Shown: positions 1 through 9,220, numbered from the stretch's first letter. The stretch is 64,000 nucleotides of DNA from Candidatus Melainabacteria bacterium (GCA_023250195.1 JAHFBF010000001.1:62001-126000); one strand, 5' to 3'. Notes: a model not told the origin generated them from the letters alone. A program made the numbers and translations.

Positions 1-13
1 CATTATAAAAAAC

Positions 14-397
14 ATGGATTTTCCTAAAGAATTTAAATACTCAAAGTCCCACGAATATTTAAACGTTCAGGGGAACCACGGTACTATAGGGATTACATCC
101 TATGCTAGCAGTGAGCTTGGTGATGTGGTTTTTGTAGATCTGCCAGAAGCAGGAAAAACCTATAAAGCCGGTGATAAATTTGGAGTAATTGAGTCTGTAA
201 AATCAGTTTCAGATTTATACATTCCATGTGACGGAAAGATTTTAGAAGTAAATAAAGATTTAAATGATCATCCAGAGTATGTAAATCAAGATCCTTATAA
301 CAAGGGCTGGATGATTAAAGTAGAGCTTACCACAAGTTCAAAAGAATTAATTTCATCTGATGAGTATTCAAAGTTTGTACTTGCGGGCACACATTAA
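14..397 (+). CDS. gcvH: Glycine cleavage system H protein
   Basis: Carries the lipoyl-linked aminomethyl intermediate between the P, T and L proteins of the glycine cleavage system in the cytoplasm. The 127-residue length is normal. The lipoylation site is visible as ESVKSVSDLY, with the acceptor lysine at residue 63, followed by the usual P-x-D-G-K-I-x-E-V-N strand. Only 13 bases of upstream DNA are in the window, so its promoter and any gcvT partner cannot be seen. It converges on nuoM with a 4-base gap. A second system component, gcvPB, lies about 52 kb away, so the glycine cleavage genes are at least partly dispersed. Confidence 0.95.
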   Translation: MDFPKEFKYSKSHEYLNVQGNHGTIGITSYASSELGDVVFVDLPEAGKTYKAGDKFGVIESVKSVSDLYIPCDGKILEVNKDLNDHPEYVNQDPYNKGWMIKVELTTSSKELISSDEYSKFVLAGTH

Positions 398-401
398 AAA
401 G

Positions 402-1949
402 TTACAGCCCACCAACCACTTTACTAACATAACTAACCAATGCAGTTGAACTAGGCTCATAAAGATTTGAAAGTGAGACCGGGTAAATCCCCCATATAAC
501 CACAAGTGCTAACAGCAAAGCAAGCACGACTATTTCAGATGTTCTTAAATCGGTAAGCTTAGACCACTTTGTATTTTCCGGTCCCATAAAAACTCTCTGT
601 ATAAGCCAGAGCATATATCCTGCTGTTAAAACTACGCTGATAGCTGAAAATAAGACACAAATTTGCCCAAAGTTAAAATGAATTGTTGTGGGAAAAGTAG
701 TAAAAAATTTTGAAGTAAATGCTCCATAAAAAATAAGACTTTCACCTACAAAACCAGAAAGCACCGGCAGAGCCAAATTTGCCATACAAGCAAGGGTAAA
801 GAAATAAAAACACTTTGGCATATACTTAGTCATCCCACCATAATCTGAAATCTGACGAGTATGTGTTCTTTCATATAAAGTTCCAACAAGCATAAAGAGT
901 GCTGCACTGATTAATCCATGACTGAACATTTGAAATATCCCACCACTAAACCCGGCACTGGTTAACGAAGCTACACCAAGTAAGACAAAACCCATATGTG
1001 AAACAGAAGAATAAGCAATAATTCTTTTCATATCATCCTGGACAAGACATGCAATTGCAGCACCAACAATATTTACTGCTGCTAAAATTACAATCCATAA
1101 ACCAAGCTCCGCTAAAATATTTGGAAAGAAGCCTGCACAAATTCGATAAATACCATATCCACCCATTTTCAACAATATTCCTGCAAGTAGCATAGATACT
1201 GGTGTTGGGGCTTCTACGTGAGCATCAGGCAACCATGTATGAAACGGAAATGACGGGAGTTTGATAATAAAGCAAATAAAAAATAAAAGAAAACAAGCAA
1301 GTTGAAAATTATGAGGGATAGATCCTGCATATCTAGACAAAACTTCCATATCAAAAGTATTTGCCCCGGAACTAAAATATAAAAGCAAAACAGCAGCGAA
1401 CATACAAACACCAGCTACAAATGTATAAATTAAAAACTTCATTGCAGCATAGTTACGATTTGCCCCACCCCATATTGCTATTAAAAAATACATCGGGATA
1501 AGTTCTAATTCCCAGAATAAGAAAAAAAGAAATAAATCCTGCGCTAAAAACACTCCTAAAACACTTGTCGTAACCATCATTAGCATTGAGTAATAGAGCT
1601 TTGGTTTTTCTTTTGCAATTGGCTCACTGGCTATAATCACCACTGGAAGCAATATAGCCATAAGTAAAACCATTGAAATACTTAAACCATCAGTAGCTAA
1701 CTTAAACCGGATCGTATCTCCAAACCACTGATAATTCTCCACATATTGAAGCGCTGTTAAATTTGGATCAAATTTTGAAAATATTACTACTAAAACATTA
1801 AGTAAAATATCAAGTGAAAATATTAGTGAAAGTATTCTGCATAGGGGCTCTCTATTTGGAAGAAAAGCAATTATAACTGCAGCAATAATCGGAACCAGCA
1901 AAATCGTGCTTAGTGCATGTTGTAGAAAGAATTCTGTCAATTTATCCAT
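402..1949 (-). CDS. nuoM: NADH-quinone oxidoreductase subunit M (NuoM/NdhD family)
   Basis: Antiporter-like proton-pumping membrane subunit of respiratory complex I. The 515-residue protein is hydrophobic throughout, with about 14 predicted helices, and contains the family region FPFHTWLPDAHVEAPTPVS plus the internal K-R-I-I-A-Y-S-S-V-S-H-M-G stretch typical of the M/D branch. It starts directly after the nuoL stop codon, so the two are co-transcribed and probably translationally coupled. No nuoN follows; the next gene is gcvH on the other strand. Subunit M is preferred over N from length and motif context. It could instead belong to an alternative Mrp-like or hydrogenase complex, but the similarity to the Nuo/Ndh type looks strong. 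Confidence 0.9.
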   Translation of the reverse strand: MDKLTEFFLQHALSTILLVPIIAAVIIAFLPNREPLCRILSLIFSLDILLNVLVVIFSKFDPNLTALQYVENYQWFGDTIRFKLATDGLSISMVLLMAILLPVVIIASEPIAKEKPKLYYSMLMMVTTSVLGVFLAQDLFLFFLFWELELIPMYFLIAIWGGANRNYAAMKFLIYTFVAGVCMFAAVLLLYFSSGANTFDMEVLSRYAGSIPHNFQLACFLLFFICFIIKLPSFPFHTWLPDAHVEAPTPVSMLLAGILLKMGGYGIYRICAGFFPNILAELGLWIVILAAVNIVGAAIACLVQDDMKRIIAYSSVSHMGFVLLGVASLTSAGFSGGIFQMFSHGLISAALFMLVGTLYERTHTRQISDYGGMTKYMPKCFYFFTLACMANLALPVLSGFVGESLIFYGAFTSKFFTTFPTTIHFNFGQICVLFSAISVVLTAGYMLWLIQRVFMGPENTKWSKLTDLRTSEIVVLALLLALVVIWGIYPVSLSNLYEPSSTALVSYVSKVVGGL

Positions 1950-3899
1950 TTACTTCAACCTCGTCAATAAAAGCAAGAGTGCAAACAAAACAGATCCAAA
2001 AATCACAAGCACATAAAGCTGCCCACGTCCGGTTTCAATATACCGAAGCCCGCCACCAACAAGTGAAACAACAAATGCAGAACCGTTTACAAAGACCCCA
2101 TCAACGACCACTTTATCAACGAAGTTCCAGCTTATCCTATAAACAGGAAAAATAATTTTATTTAAAATCCAGAAATAAATTTCATCAATGTACCATTTGT
2201 TAAAGGATAAATTATAAATTGGTTTTAAATTATCTTGAACGAATTTATTAATCGGAAAACCTTTCACATAAACAAGCCATGCAAGAAAAGTCCCAATTAA
2301 AAATGCTGCAAGCGGTATAAGTCCTTGAATCGTCATGAGTTCTTTTAAGAAAACATTGAAGCCCCACTCAGCATGAGCATGATGTTCACCATAAAAGATA
2401 AATGCCGAGAATTTATCTCCCCCTTTAATTAACGGTGATCCAATTAGACCAATAAATATAGAAGGAATAGCAAGGAGAATTAATGGAATAGTTATGGATG
2501 GTGTAGTTTCATGAGGATGAGAATGTCCACGATAATTCCCGCTAAAAGTCATAAAGTAAAGCCTGAACATATAAAATGCCGTAAGCAAAGCGCTTACAGC
2601 CCCAACTACAAAAAGAGGTTTATTGTGTTCCCATGCACTTGCAAGAATCATATCTTTTGACCAGAAGCCACTCATAAGAGGAAATCCTGAAATTGCAAGC
2701 ACACCGATTAAACAAGTCATTGAAGTAATCGGCATATATTTTCTTAAACCACCCATATGTCTCATATCCTGCTCATGATGACATGCAATTATCACTGAAC
2801 CTGAACATAAGAAAAGCATTGCTTTAAAAAACGCATGTGTCATCAAATGAAAAAGTCCTGCAGAATATGCACCAAGACCAAGAGCCATAACCATATAACC
2901 AAGCTGTGAACATGTAGAATATGCAAGTGTTCTTTTTATATCATACTGGCTAAGAGCAATCGTAGCGCTAAAGATCGCTGTTATTCCTCCAATCCAGGCA
3001 ACAACACTCATGGCTACCGGTGCTACTATATAAAGAGGATAACAACGAGCTATTAAATAAACTCCTGCAGCAACCATTGTGGCAGCATGTATTAAAGCAG
3101 AAATAGGAGTTGGGCCTTCCATTGCATCCGGAAGCCACACATGAAGTGGAAACTGAGCTGACTTTGCCATTGGTCCCATCAGAACAAAAAGCGCAATTGT
3201 AGTAACACTGATAATCCCAACTATCGGTAAAACATTTGAATGAACAGCAAAATCAATAGCTGGTCTCAGCTGACTGAATGAAAGGGTAATTTTATCATTC
3301 CAAAAATTTTGTGTAGAGAAATAAAGCATTAGCAAACCAATCAATAAACCAGCATCACCAACACGATTTACTACAAATGCTTTTGTACAGGCATTTGCTG
3401 CAGATGGTTTATACCACCAAAATCCAATTAACAAATAACTGCAAACCCCAACCAGTTCCCAGAAAATATAACTTTGAAATAAATTTGTAGAAAAGACCAA
3501 TCCAAGCATTGAAAAAGTAAACAAAGAAAGATAAGCATAGAACTTACTGTAGCTTGGATCATCTTTCATATAACCATAGGTATAAACCTGTACAAAAAAA
3601 CTTACAGAACAAACTACAACAAGCATCATGGCACAAAGCGGATCTACTAAATACCCGACAAATAATTTAAACGCCCCTGCACTAATCCATGGAAAGTTTA
3701 ATTCAATATGTTTTGCAGAATTCATATAAATGGCATATAAAACATAAAGCGAATGAATTAAGCCATATGCCACTGAACCAATTGAAAGAAATGCTGAAAT
3801 TTTTCTTGAGAAATAAAAAAAGAAAATAATCAAAAGCGCACTTACTAACGGAAGAAGTGCTATTAACCATGAATACTTTAAAATTTGATCGATCATCAA
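1950..3899 (-). CDS. nuoL: NADH-quinone oxidoreductase subunit L (NuoL/NdhF family)
   Basis: Largest antiporter-like subunit of complex I, in the membrane arm. The 649 residues match the usual length. The signature region AQFPLHVWLPDAMEGPTP is present, followed by ALIHAATMVAAGVYL. The C-terminal extension ends in a further hydrophobic helix (LYVLVIFGSVLFALLLLL), as expected for the lateral helix of subunit L. It is first in a two-gene minus-strand unit with nuoM. The nuoK gene that normally precedes it is absent; tldD lies upstream. The pair therefore resembles the free-standing ndhF-ndhD pairs of cyanobacteria, although no CO2-uptake partner is next to it. Confidence 0.92.
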   Translation of the reverse strand: MMIDQILKYSWLIALLPLVSALLIIFFFYFSRKISAFLSIGSVAYGLIHSLYVLYAIYMNSAKHIELNFPWISAGAFKLFVGYLVDPLCAMMLVVVCSVSFFVQVYTYGYMKDDPSYSKFYAYLSLFTFSMLGLVFSTNLFQSYIFWELVGVCSYLLIGFWWYKPSAANACTKAFVVNRVGDAGLLIGLLMLYFSTQNFWNDKITLSFSQLRPAIDFAVHSNVLPIVGIISVTTIALFVLMGPMAKSAQFPLHVWLPDAMEGPTPISALIHAATMVAAGVYLIARCYPLYIVAPVAMSVVAWIGGITAIFSATIALSQYDIKRTLAYSTCSQLGYMVMALGLGAYSAGLFHLMTHAFFKAMLFLCSGSVIIACHHEQDMRHMGGLRKYMPITSMTCLIGVLAISGFPLMSGFWSKDMILASAWEHNKPLFVVGAVSALLTAFYMFRLYFMTFSGNYRGHSHPHETTPSITIPLILLAIPSIFIGLIGSPLIKGGDKFSAFIFYGEHHAHAEWGFNVFLKELMTIQGLIPLAAFLIGTFLAWLVYVKGFPINKFVQDNLKPIYNLSFNKWYIDEIYFWILNKIIFPVYRISWNFVDKVVVDGVFVNGSAFVVSLVGGGLRYIETGRGQLYVLVIFGSVLFALLLLLTRLK

Positions 3900-3993
3900 A
3901 AATTGATTATAACTTTAGTAAAAAGATTTTTTCTGAAGGGTAACAATTAAATACGTATCGGCGTATAGAGGTTAACAATAATCAATATATTCG

Positions 3994-5358
3994 CTACCTT
4001 CCACCTACTAAAACATCTTTAATTCTTATATGTGGTCCACCCACTCCAACCGGTAAACCATTCTGTCCACATTTTCCACAGCTACCACTTGTAAAAGTCA
4101 GATCGTCTCCAATTGCATCTATATCTTTTAAAGTTTTAAAAACATTTCCGCTTAATGTTACATCTGAAACCGGCTCAGCAATTTTTCCATCTCTAATCAT
4201 AAATGCTTCACCACTACTGAAAGTAAAAAGTTCTCCGTTTGTTTGTCCCCCCAACATTCTTATGGCATATATTCCTTCTTTAATATCTGAAATCATCTCA
4301 TCAAAATTCACATCTCCTTTATCAATGTAAGTATTGGTCATTCTGGGAATTGGAGAAAATCCTGTAGTTAATGCTCTCCCGTTTCCTGTAGCTGACTCAG
4401 ACATTTTTGCAGCCGTTTCACGTGAATGTAATCTGTTTGATAAGATTCCATTTTCAATTAACACTGTTTTCTTTGCCTGTACGCCTTCATCATCATAGAC
4501 ATAACTCCCTGGAAGATTCGGGACAAGGGCACTATCAACAACAGTTAATTTTGGCACTGCAATTTCTTTGCCTACTACCAACATCTCTCTCATTCTTTCA
4601 TTCTCATAGACATTATCCCCTTCCGAAAGATGTCCAAACGCTTCATGTATAAAAACTCCTGTTAACCTCGGATCCAGAACAACAGTATATGTCCCAGCTT
4701 TAGCCGGCTTTGCATTTAATTGTCTTAAAGCGCGTTCAGCGGTTTCAAGAACTTTTTTATCCAAATTTAAAACTGCACTATATGAATCCCTGCTTGTAAC
4801 ACTTTCAAAAGCTTGCTTTACTGTATTCCCATCTCTTGCAATTACATTAAAGCGCCCAACTACATCAAGCCTATCCTGTTCAATATAAGAACCAAAAGAA
4901 TTTGCAAAGTAAGAAGTCTTAACTTCATCTCTATAAGAAACTTGTGTTGATTGGATTTTTTTAGACTTTTCTAATAGCAAAGAATTGTAGTGCTCAAACA
5001 AATCTTTTTTTTCTTTTGATGATACTTTTCTCGGATCATTTTTAATTTCAGCATTTACGATTACATCTCTTACATTTAAATCAGGAAAAGATAAAATTTG
5101 TTTTCCAACAAGTTTTGACTGTCGAATTGCAAGGGAAACTTTTTCATTCAGATTGTCCAGACTGTTAAAACTTACAAAACCCCAGCCCCCTTTTGTCATT
5201 GCTCGAACACTTCCACCTAAATTTGTAGATCGCGAAATATTATCAAGGTTTGGGCCAAGAAAACTAATTAAAAAAATCTCACTTCTTTCAATTCTTAGTT
5301 CAAGATAATCTGATTGTTTTGAAAACTTTTTGATTGTATCTGTAAGTAGTTGTTTCAC
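3994..5358 (-). CDS. tldD: TldD/PmbA-family metalloprotease
   Basis: TldD works with TldE/PmbA as a cytoplasmic protease acting on small modified peptides and unfolded chains. The metal-binding motif HEAFGHLSEGD, of HExxxH type, is intact near residue 240 and marks the catalytic TldD subunit rather than the non-catalytic partner. The C-terminal G-S-C-G-K-C-G-Q region and the final G-P-H-I-R-I strand are also typical. At 454 residues it is slightly shorter than the E. coli protein. No partner gene is adjacent in the window. The ATG start gives an ordinary N-terminus. Confidence 0.93.
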   Translation of the reverse strand: MKQLLTDTIKKFSKQSDYLELRIERSEIFLISFLGPNLDNISRSTNLGGSVRAMTKGGWGFVSFNSLDNLNEKVSLAIRQSKLVGKQILSFPDLNVRDVIVNAEIKNDPRKVSSKEKKDLFEHYNSLLLEKSKKIQSTQVSYRDEVKTSYFANSFGSYIEQDRLDVVGRFNVIARDGNTVKQAFESVTSRDSYSAVLNLDKKVLETAERALRQLNAKPAKAGTYTVVLDPRLTGVFIHEAFGHLSEGDNVYENERMREMLVVGKEIAVPKLTVVDSALVPNLPGSYVYDDEGVQAKKTVLIENGILSNRLHSRETAAKMSESATGNGRALTTGFSPIPRMTNTYIDKGDVNFDEMISDIKEGIYAIRMLGGQTNGELFTFSSGEAFMIRDGKIAEPVSDVTLSGNVFKTLKDIDAIGDDLTFTSGSCGKCGQNGLPVGVGGPHIRIKDVLVGGR

Positions 5359-5423
5359 GTATAAATATATTTACCCGTTTATCAATGTTAGAAATAGGTA
5401 TAGTACAACAAATAATTATATAA

Positions 5424-5515
5424 GTTTAGGTTTGCTCTAATGCAAACCTAAACGTCGTAGAGAATTTACATAGAAATAGCAAAATAACTGCTTATGCAGA
5501 TTATTTTGCGTTATA
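5424..5515 (+). ncRNA. Candidate structured leader element, copy A
   Basis: Two hairpins are visible. The first has a perfect 12-bp stem (5424-5435 with 5442-5453) and a 6-nt loop. The second has a 13-bp stem with one bulged A (5479-5491 with 5496-5509). The stretch aligns at roughly 80 percent identity by eye with 37497-37581, sharing TTTGCT, GCAAACCT, AGAAATAGCAAAAT and GCGTTATA blocks. It ends about 160 bases before the start of the next gene. A TATAAG hexamer ends where the first stem starts. It matches no riboswitch class I know; it could be a leader RNA or a dispersed palindromic repeat. Confidence 0.45.
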
Positions 5516-5676
5516 CAAATTCCAAATATTTTTAAGTAATTACAAATAAAATGTCATCTAAAAAGATTAAATTTTATTTATATGCTTTGCATATCTGTTC
5601 AATAGTATTAAGCTATATGCACGGGTTAAAAGCTAGGTAAGAAAAAATCGAGTATTACAAGTACTGGAGGAAATAA

Positions 5677-6189
5677 ATGATTCCATTATTGATAAATGGT
5701 CTAAGACTTAGCCCAAGAGAAATTGCTTTTATTGACAAAACGGCCCAAAGGTTCCATCGCAGAGGAGCTCAAACACTTGGAGCCTTTGCTTCATCCAGTC
5801 AAAGTGATCCATCATCCGCCACTCCTCCAATAAAATCTGAAGGATCTCTAGAAACAGATGTTGATGGGACAAAGACTAGTAGAACTAATGGTCAACCTCC
5901 AACAGGCTCTCCACCTAATGGAGGTGGAGCAGGTATAAACAACAGCAGTTCAATAACAGATAGAAGTAATTCTTTAAATTCAAATACTACATTAAAACTT
6001 TTTCTTAGCACCTTAGCTCTTGGTACGGGCTCTTTAATAACACACTTCACAAATCTTCTTGGCGAAGATACTACAAGAAACTGGTCAGCGTTTATGTTTG
6101 ACGGTGCAACGACATTTACAGGAGCACTTACAATATCATCACTACTTGCACCAATAGGCACAGACAACTCCAGGATTCATCATATTTAG
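5677..6189 (+). CDS. Unrecognised protein with Ser/Asn-rich middle and hydrophobic C-terminal half
   Basis: I do not recognise this 170-residue protein. Translation is supported by a strong ribosome binding site, CTGGAGGAAATAA directly before the ATG. Residues 1-40 are polar or amphipathic, about 40-105 are low-complexity Ser/Thr/Pro/Gly/Asn, and the last 65 contain two hydrophobic stretches (LFLSTLALGTGSLI and FTGALTISSLLAPIG) that may be membrane segments. There is no clear signal peptide. A candidate structured leader lies upstream. The gene stands alone between the divergently transcribed tldD and the convergent rpsP. A lineage-specific membrane-associated protein is the best description. 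Confidence 0.6.
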   Translation: MIPLLINGLRLSPREIAFIDKTAQRFHRRGAQTLGAFASSSQSDPSSATPPIKSEGSLETDVDGTKTSRTNGQPPTGSPPNGGGAGINNSSSITDRSNSLNSNTTLKLFLSTLALGTGSLITHFTNLLGEDTTRNWSAFMFDGATTFTGALTISSLLAPIGTDNSRIHHI

Positions 6190-6209
6190 CTTTTTTAACT
6201 TTTGCTAAC

Positions 6210-6431
6210 TTATTTCTTTAAAAGAGATAACACTGTTTCTGTAGGTTTTGCACCTTTTTTAATCCAGGATTCTGCTTTTTCTTTATCAATTTTCAGACTT
6301 TTTGAGATTGGATCATAAGTACCAATTTGCTCTATAGGTGCACCATCTCTTTTTGTTCTAATATCAGTTATTACAATTCTATAAAAAGGTCTTTTTTTCT
6401 TTCCTCTTCTTGACAATCTGATTCTTACCAT
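6210..6431 (-). CDS. rpsP: 30S ribosomal protein S16
   Basis: Small-subunit ribosomal protein binding 16S rRNA in the body of the 30S particle. The N-terminal [20 protein letters not shown] and the following D-I-R-T-K-R-D-G segment are diagnostic. At 73 residues it is at the short end for the family, lacking an extended C-terminus. The usual neighbours rimM, trmD and rplS are not adjacent; ndk lies upstream on the same strand with a 46-base gap. Confidence 0.97.
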   Translation of the reverse strand: MVRIRLSRRGKKKRPFYRIVITDIRTKRDGAPIEQIGTYDPISKSLKIDKEKAESWIKKGAKPTETVLSLLKK

Positions 6432-6477
6432 TTATTAAATACCTCTTATTCAGAATAAATGATTATAACATGAGTCT

Positions 6478-6927
6478 CTACTCATAAATCCACTTTTGTA
6501 TATCCTGTTCCCACTTGATTAATTCTTCTTCTTTAAAGAACAAAGCTATTTCCCTTTTTGCACTCTCTTCGCCGTCAGAACCATGAACTACATTTTTACC
6601 AATATCAACTGCAAAATCACCTCTTACAGTACCTAATTCTGCATCGAGAGGGTTTGTTTTACCCATTATTTTTCTCAAAGAGCTTATTACGTTTTTTCCT
6701 TCCCAAACCATTGCAACGATTGGACCTGAGGTTATGAAACTTACCAACCCTTTAAAAAAGGGCTTATCTTTATGTTCACCATAATGCCTTTCAGCAAGCT
6801 CATTGGTAACTTTCATTAATTTCATTCCAATAAGTTTAAAGCCTTTTTCTTCTAACCTTGAAATAATCTTACCTGTAAGTCCTCTTTGAACTCCATCTGG
6901 TTTTATAGCTAAAAACGTTTGTTGCAT
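6478..6927 (-). CDS. ndk: Nucleoside diphosphate kinase
   Basis: Transfers the gamma-phosphate from ATP to nucleoside diphosphates through a phosphohistidine, balancing NTP pools. The 149-residue length is standard. The catalytic histidine sits in [12 protein letters not shown] near residue 117, and the N-terminal [12 protein letters not shown] and R-x-x-x-G-x-T-x-P motifs (IMGKTNP) are present. It is followed by rpsP on the same strand and diverges from the pilin-like gene. Confidence 0.97.
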   Translation of the reverse strand: MQQTFLAIKPDGVQRGLTGKIISRLEEKGFKLIGMKLMKVTNELAERHYGEHKDKPFFKGLVSFITSGPIVAMVWEGKNVISSLRKIMGKTNPLDAELGTVRGDFAVDIGKNVVHGSDGEESAKREIALFFKEEELIKWEQDIQKWIYE

Positions 6928-7000
6928 AATTCCCTTTTGAGTTAAAATATTAACTGCATCCTTTTATTATATTTGAAAAACCCTAATGGAGAAATAAAAA

Positions 7001-7486
7001 ATGAAATATCGATTTAAAAGAAATACAAAAGGTTTCACATTGATTGAACTCCTTGTTGTTGTTGTAATTATTGGAATACTAATTACACTTGCTGTACCAA
7101 ATTTAATTGGAGCACAGGATAGAGCTAAAAATGCAAGTGTAAATGCAAGTGTACAGGCACTTAGAGCAAATGTATTAATTGCTACGGTAGACATGGGTGG
7201 AGTAGTACCAAAAGATGCAAATGAAATTATTGAACTTGGATTAACTAAAAGTTTGACAAATCCATTTACAAACGAACCAATGATGGTCGTTGATGGTATT
7301 CAGGCAGAGGGTGCCGGTGATATTTGTTACCAGCCAGATGCCACATTATCAGAACCATTTATCTTAGGTAAAAGTATGGAAGTACAGGTTCAAGAAACAA
7401 TTGGTGGGTTTGTACTTACAGGATACGGTATTGTAATGAGCATGCCGGATGTTATTATTTCTCTTGACGGTGGAGGAGCACAGTAG
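7001..7486 (+). CDS. Type IV pilin-like / pseudopilin protein
   Basis: A 161-residue precursor with a class III prepilin signal: a short basic leader (MKYRFKRNTKG) ending in Gly, then FTLIELLVVVVIIGIL with the conserved Glu at mature position 5. It should be cleaved and methylated by a prepilin peptidase and assembled into a pilus or type II secretion pseudopilus. The C-terminal domain is short and ends in a Gly-rich G-G-G-A-Q. An AATGGAGAAATAAAA stretch precedes the start. No pilus assembly genes are adjacent; rpsT begins 6 bases downstream, an odd partner. Confidence 0.85.
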   Translation: MKYRFKRNTKGFTLIELLVVVVIIGILITLAVPNLIGAQDRAKNASVNASVQALRANVLIATVDMGGVVPKDANEIIELGLTKSLTNPFTNEPMMVVDGIQAEGAGDICYQPDATLSEPFILGKSMEVQVQETIGGFVLTGYGIVMSMPDVIISLDGGGAQ

Positions 7487-7492
7487 AACACT

Positions 7493-7768
7493 ATGCCAAG
7501 ACTAAAATCAGCAATTAAAAGAGTTAAAACATCTGAGAGAAACAGATTAAATAACTTAGTTTACAAAACCCAAATTAAAACTGTTATAAAAAAGGTTATT
7601 GATTTCGTTGAAAAGAAAGATGAAAAGTCAGCAGCCAGCACAGCTAATGAAGCATTTGCTTTAATTGACAGAGCTGCAACAAGAAAAGTTATTCATTTAA
7701 ATAACGCTGCCAGAAAAAAATCAAGAATCTCTAAATGGTTAAAAACTCTTGGTTCCAACAAAGCTTAA
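7493..7768 (+). CDS. rpsT: 30S ribosomal protein S20
   Basis: Primary-binding small-subunit protein contacting the bottom of 16S rRNA. The 91 residues are mostly basic helix; the N-terminal MPRLKSAIKRVKTSERNRL and the later I-D-R-A-A-T-R-K-V-I-H-L-N-N-A-A-R-K-K-S-R stretch are diagnostic. It lies tightly between the pilin-like gene and murC, whose only plausible start overlaps its last 20 bases. Confidence 0.96.
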   Translation: MPRLKSAIKRVKTSERNRLNNLVYKTQIKTVIKKVIDFVEKKDEKSAASTANEAFALIDRAATRKVIHLNNAARKKSRISKWLKTLGSNKA

Positions 7769-9179
7769 TTTAAATTCAAAAAACAAAAGAATCCATTTCA
7801 TTGGAATAGGTGGTATAGGCATGAGTGCACTAGCAAGGTATCTCAATACCAGTGGTTACAATATCTCTGGTTCAGACAAAGAACAATCTACACTGATAAA
7901 AGACTTACAGTATGAAGGTATTAAAAACATATGGATCCCTCACAGCAGAAAGAATATACAGGACATTTGCCCTGATTTAATAATTTATTCAACCGCAATT
8001 GAAAACAGTAATGAAGAATTTATCTGGGCAAAAGAGAATAAAAAAGAAATTTTACACAGAGCGTCTCTTCTAGAATTAATTACAGATTCAAAAAAACTAA
8101 TTTCTATATCAGGCACTCATGGCAAGACCACAACAAGTGGAATGATTTCCGAAATGCTTTTAAGCAGTGATCTTAATCCATCAATAATTTTAGGAGGAAT
8201 CCTTGAGAGCAGAAACACAAACTCAATTTTTGGAAGCAGCGATTATTTTGTTATTGAAGCTGATGAAAGTGATAAAAGTTTTTTAAAGGGAAATCCGGAA
8301 ATTTCTGTAATAACCAATATTGAGTCTGATCACCTGGAAAACTATCCAGGTGGATTAGAAGAAATTAAAGCCTCTTTTTTAGATTTTGCAAAAAAAGCAA
8401 TCTCTAAAAAAGGTTTGGTGATCTGTATGCAAGACAAAATTACAGATGAACTCATTAGAAAAAATTTTAGTTTAAATGATCCAAAATTAATTTCATACGG
8501 AATAAATACTGATTCTTCAGAAATAACCATAAAAGCAAACTTAAATAACAAAACAAAACTCTGGGACGTTTATCTAAAACAGAATTTGTTATTTACCCTT
8601 AAATTAAAAACTCCCGGGAATCATAATGTCTTAAACGCTCTTGCTGCAGTCGGTGTAGGTTATTTAATAGGAATAAGCCCTGAAAAGATTAAAAATGCTT
8701 TAGAAAAGCATCAGGGAATTAAACGTAGATTTCAGATCCTTGTAAAAACAAGTGAAATTACAATTGTAGATGACTATGCACACCATCCCACAGAAATTAT
8801 TGCTACCATCAAAGCCGCTAAAGAATTATGTCCAAAAAGATTAATTATTGTTTTTCAGCCTCACCAACCAAGGAGGTTACAGGACTGTTGGAATGCCTTT
8901 ATAGGTGCTTTTAAAGAAGAAGATAGTCCTGTATTTATAACGGATCTATACATAGCAAGGGGATGTGAAATTAAAGGGATTTCAAGCCAAAAACTAGTTC
9001 AGGATATAAATAAACCAAACGTTAACTATTTATCTGGAAACATTGAAGAAATTACCAAACATTTATCAGTCCTTACAAAGAAAGGGGATTTTATACTTAT
9101 AATGGGTGCTGGAAATATAACAAACCTTGGACCAATGCTAATGAAAACTTGTAAGGAATTTAGGGAACAACTAATATAA
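7749..9179 (+). CDS. murC: UDP-N-acetylmuramate--L-alanine ligase
   Basis: First amino-acid-adding enzyme of peptidoglycan synthesis, joining L-alanine to UDP-MurNAc with ATP. It has the N-terminal Rossmann motif FIGIGGIGMSALA, the ATP loop SGTHGKTTTSGM, and the central D-D-Y-A-H-H-P-T-E motif. The 476-residue length is typical. No ATG occurs before the essential glycine motif, so TTG at 7749 is taken as the start; this overlaps rpsT by 20 bases and has no obvious Shine-Dalgarno sequence, suggesting coupling. murB follows. Confidence 0.94.
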   Translation: MVPTKLNLNSKNKRIHFIGIGGIGMSALARYLNTSGYNISGSDKEQSTLIKDLQYEGIKNIWIPHSRKNIQDICPDLIIYSTAIENSNEEFIWAKENKKEILHRASLLELITDSKKLISISGTHGKTTTSGMISEMLLSSDLNPSIILGGILESRNTNSIFGSSDYFVIEADESDKSFLKGNPEISVITNIESDHLENYPGGLEEIKASFLDFAKKAISKKGLVICMQDKITDELIRKNFSLNDPKLISYGINTDSSEITIKANLNNKTKLWDVYLKQNLLFTLKLKTPGNHNVLNALAAVGVGYLIGISPEKIKNALEKHQGIKRRFQILVKTSEITIVDDYAHHPTEIIATIKAAKELCPKRLIIVFQPHQPRRLQDCWNAFIGAFKEEDSPVFITDLYIARGCEIKGISSQKLVQDINKPNVNYLSGNIEEITKHLSVLTKKGDFILIMGAGNITNLGPMLMKTCKEFREQLI

Positions 9180-9220
9180 AACAAAAGACTGTAAAGGCAA
9201 TTCATAAATTACCTTAAAAA

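Noticed and set aside
1913-2155. An 80-codon plus-strand frame across the nuoL/nuoM junction
   Set aside because: It lies antisense to two strongly conserved genes, with composition expected from reversed membrane-protein codons.
5424-5453. Simple intrinsic terminator
   Set aside because: The stem is strong but no T tract follows in either useful direction, and the similarity to 37497-37581 extends well beyond the hairpin.
5424-5515. Reading the leader element as a GEMM cyclic di-GMP riboswitch
   Set aside because: The conserved GEMM segments around the ligand site and the tetraloop-receptor are not present.
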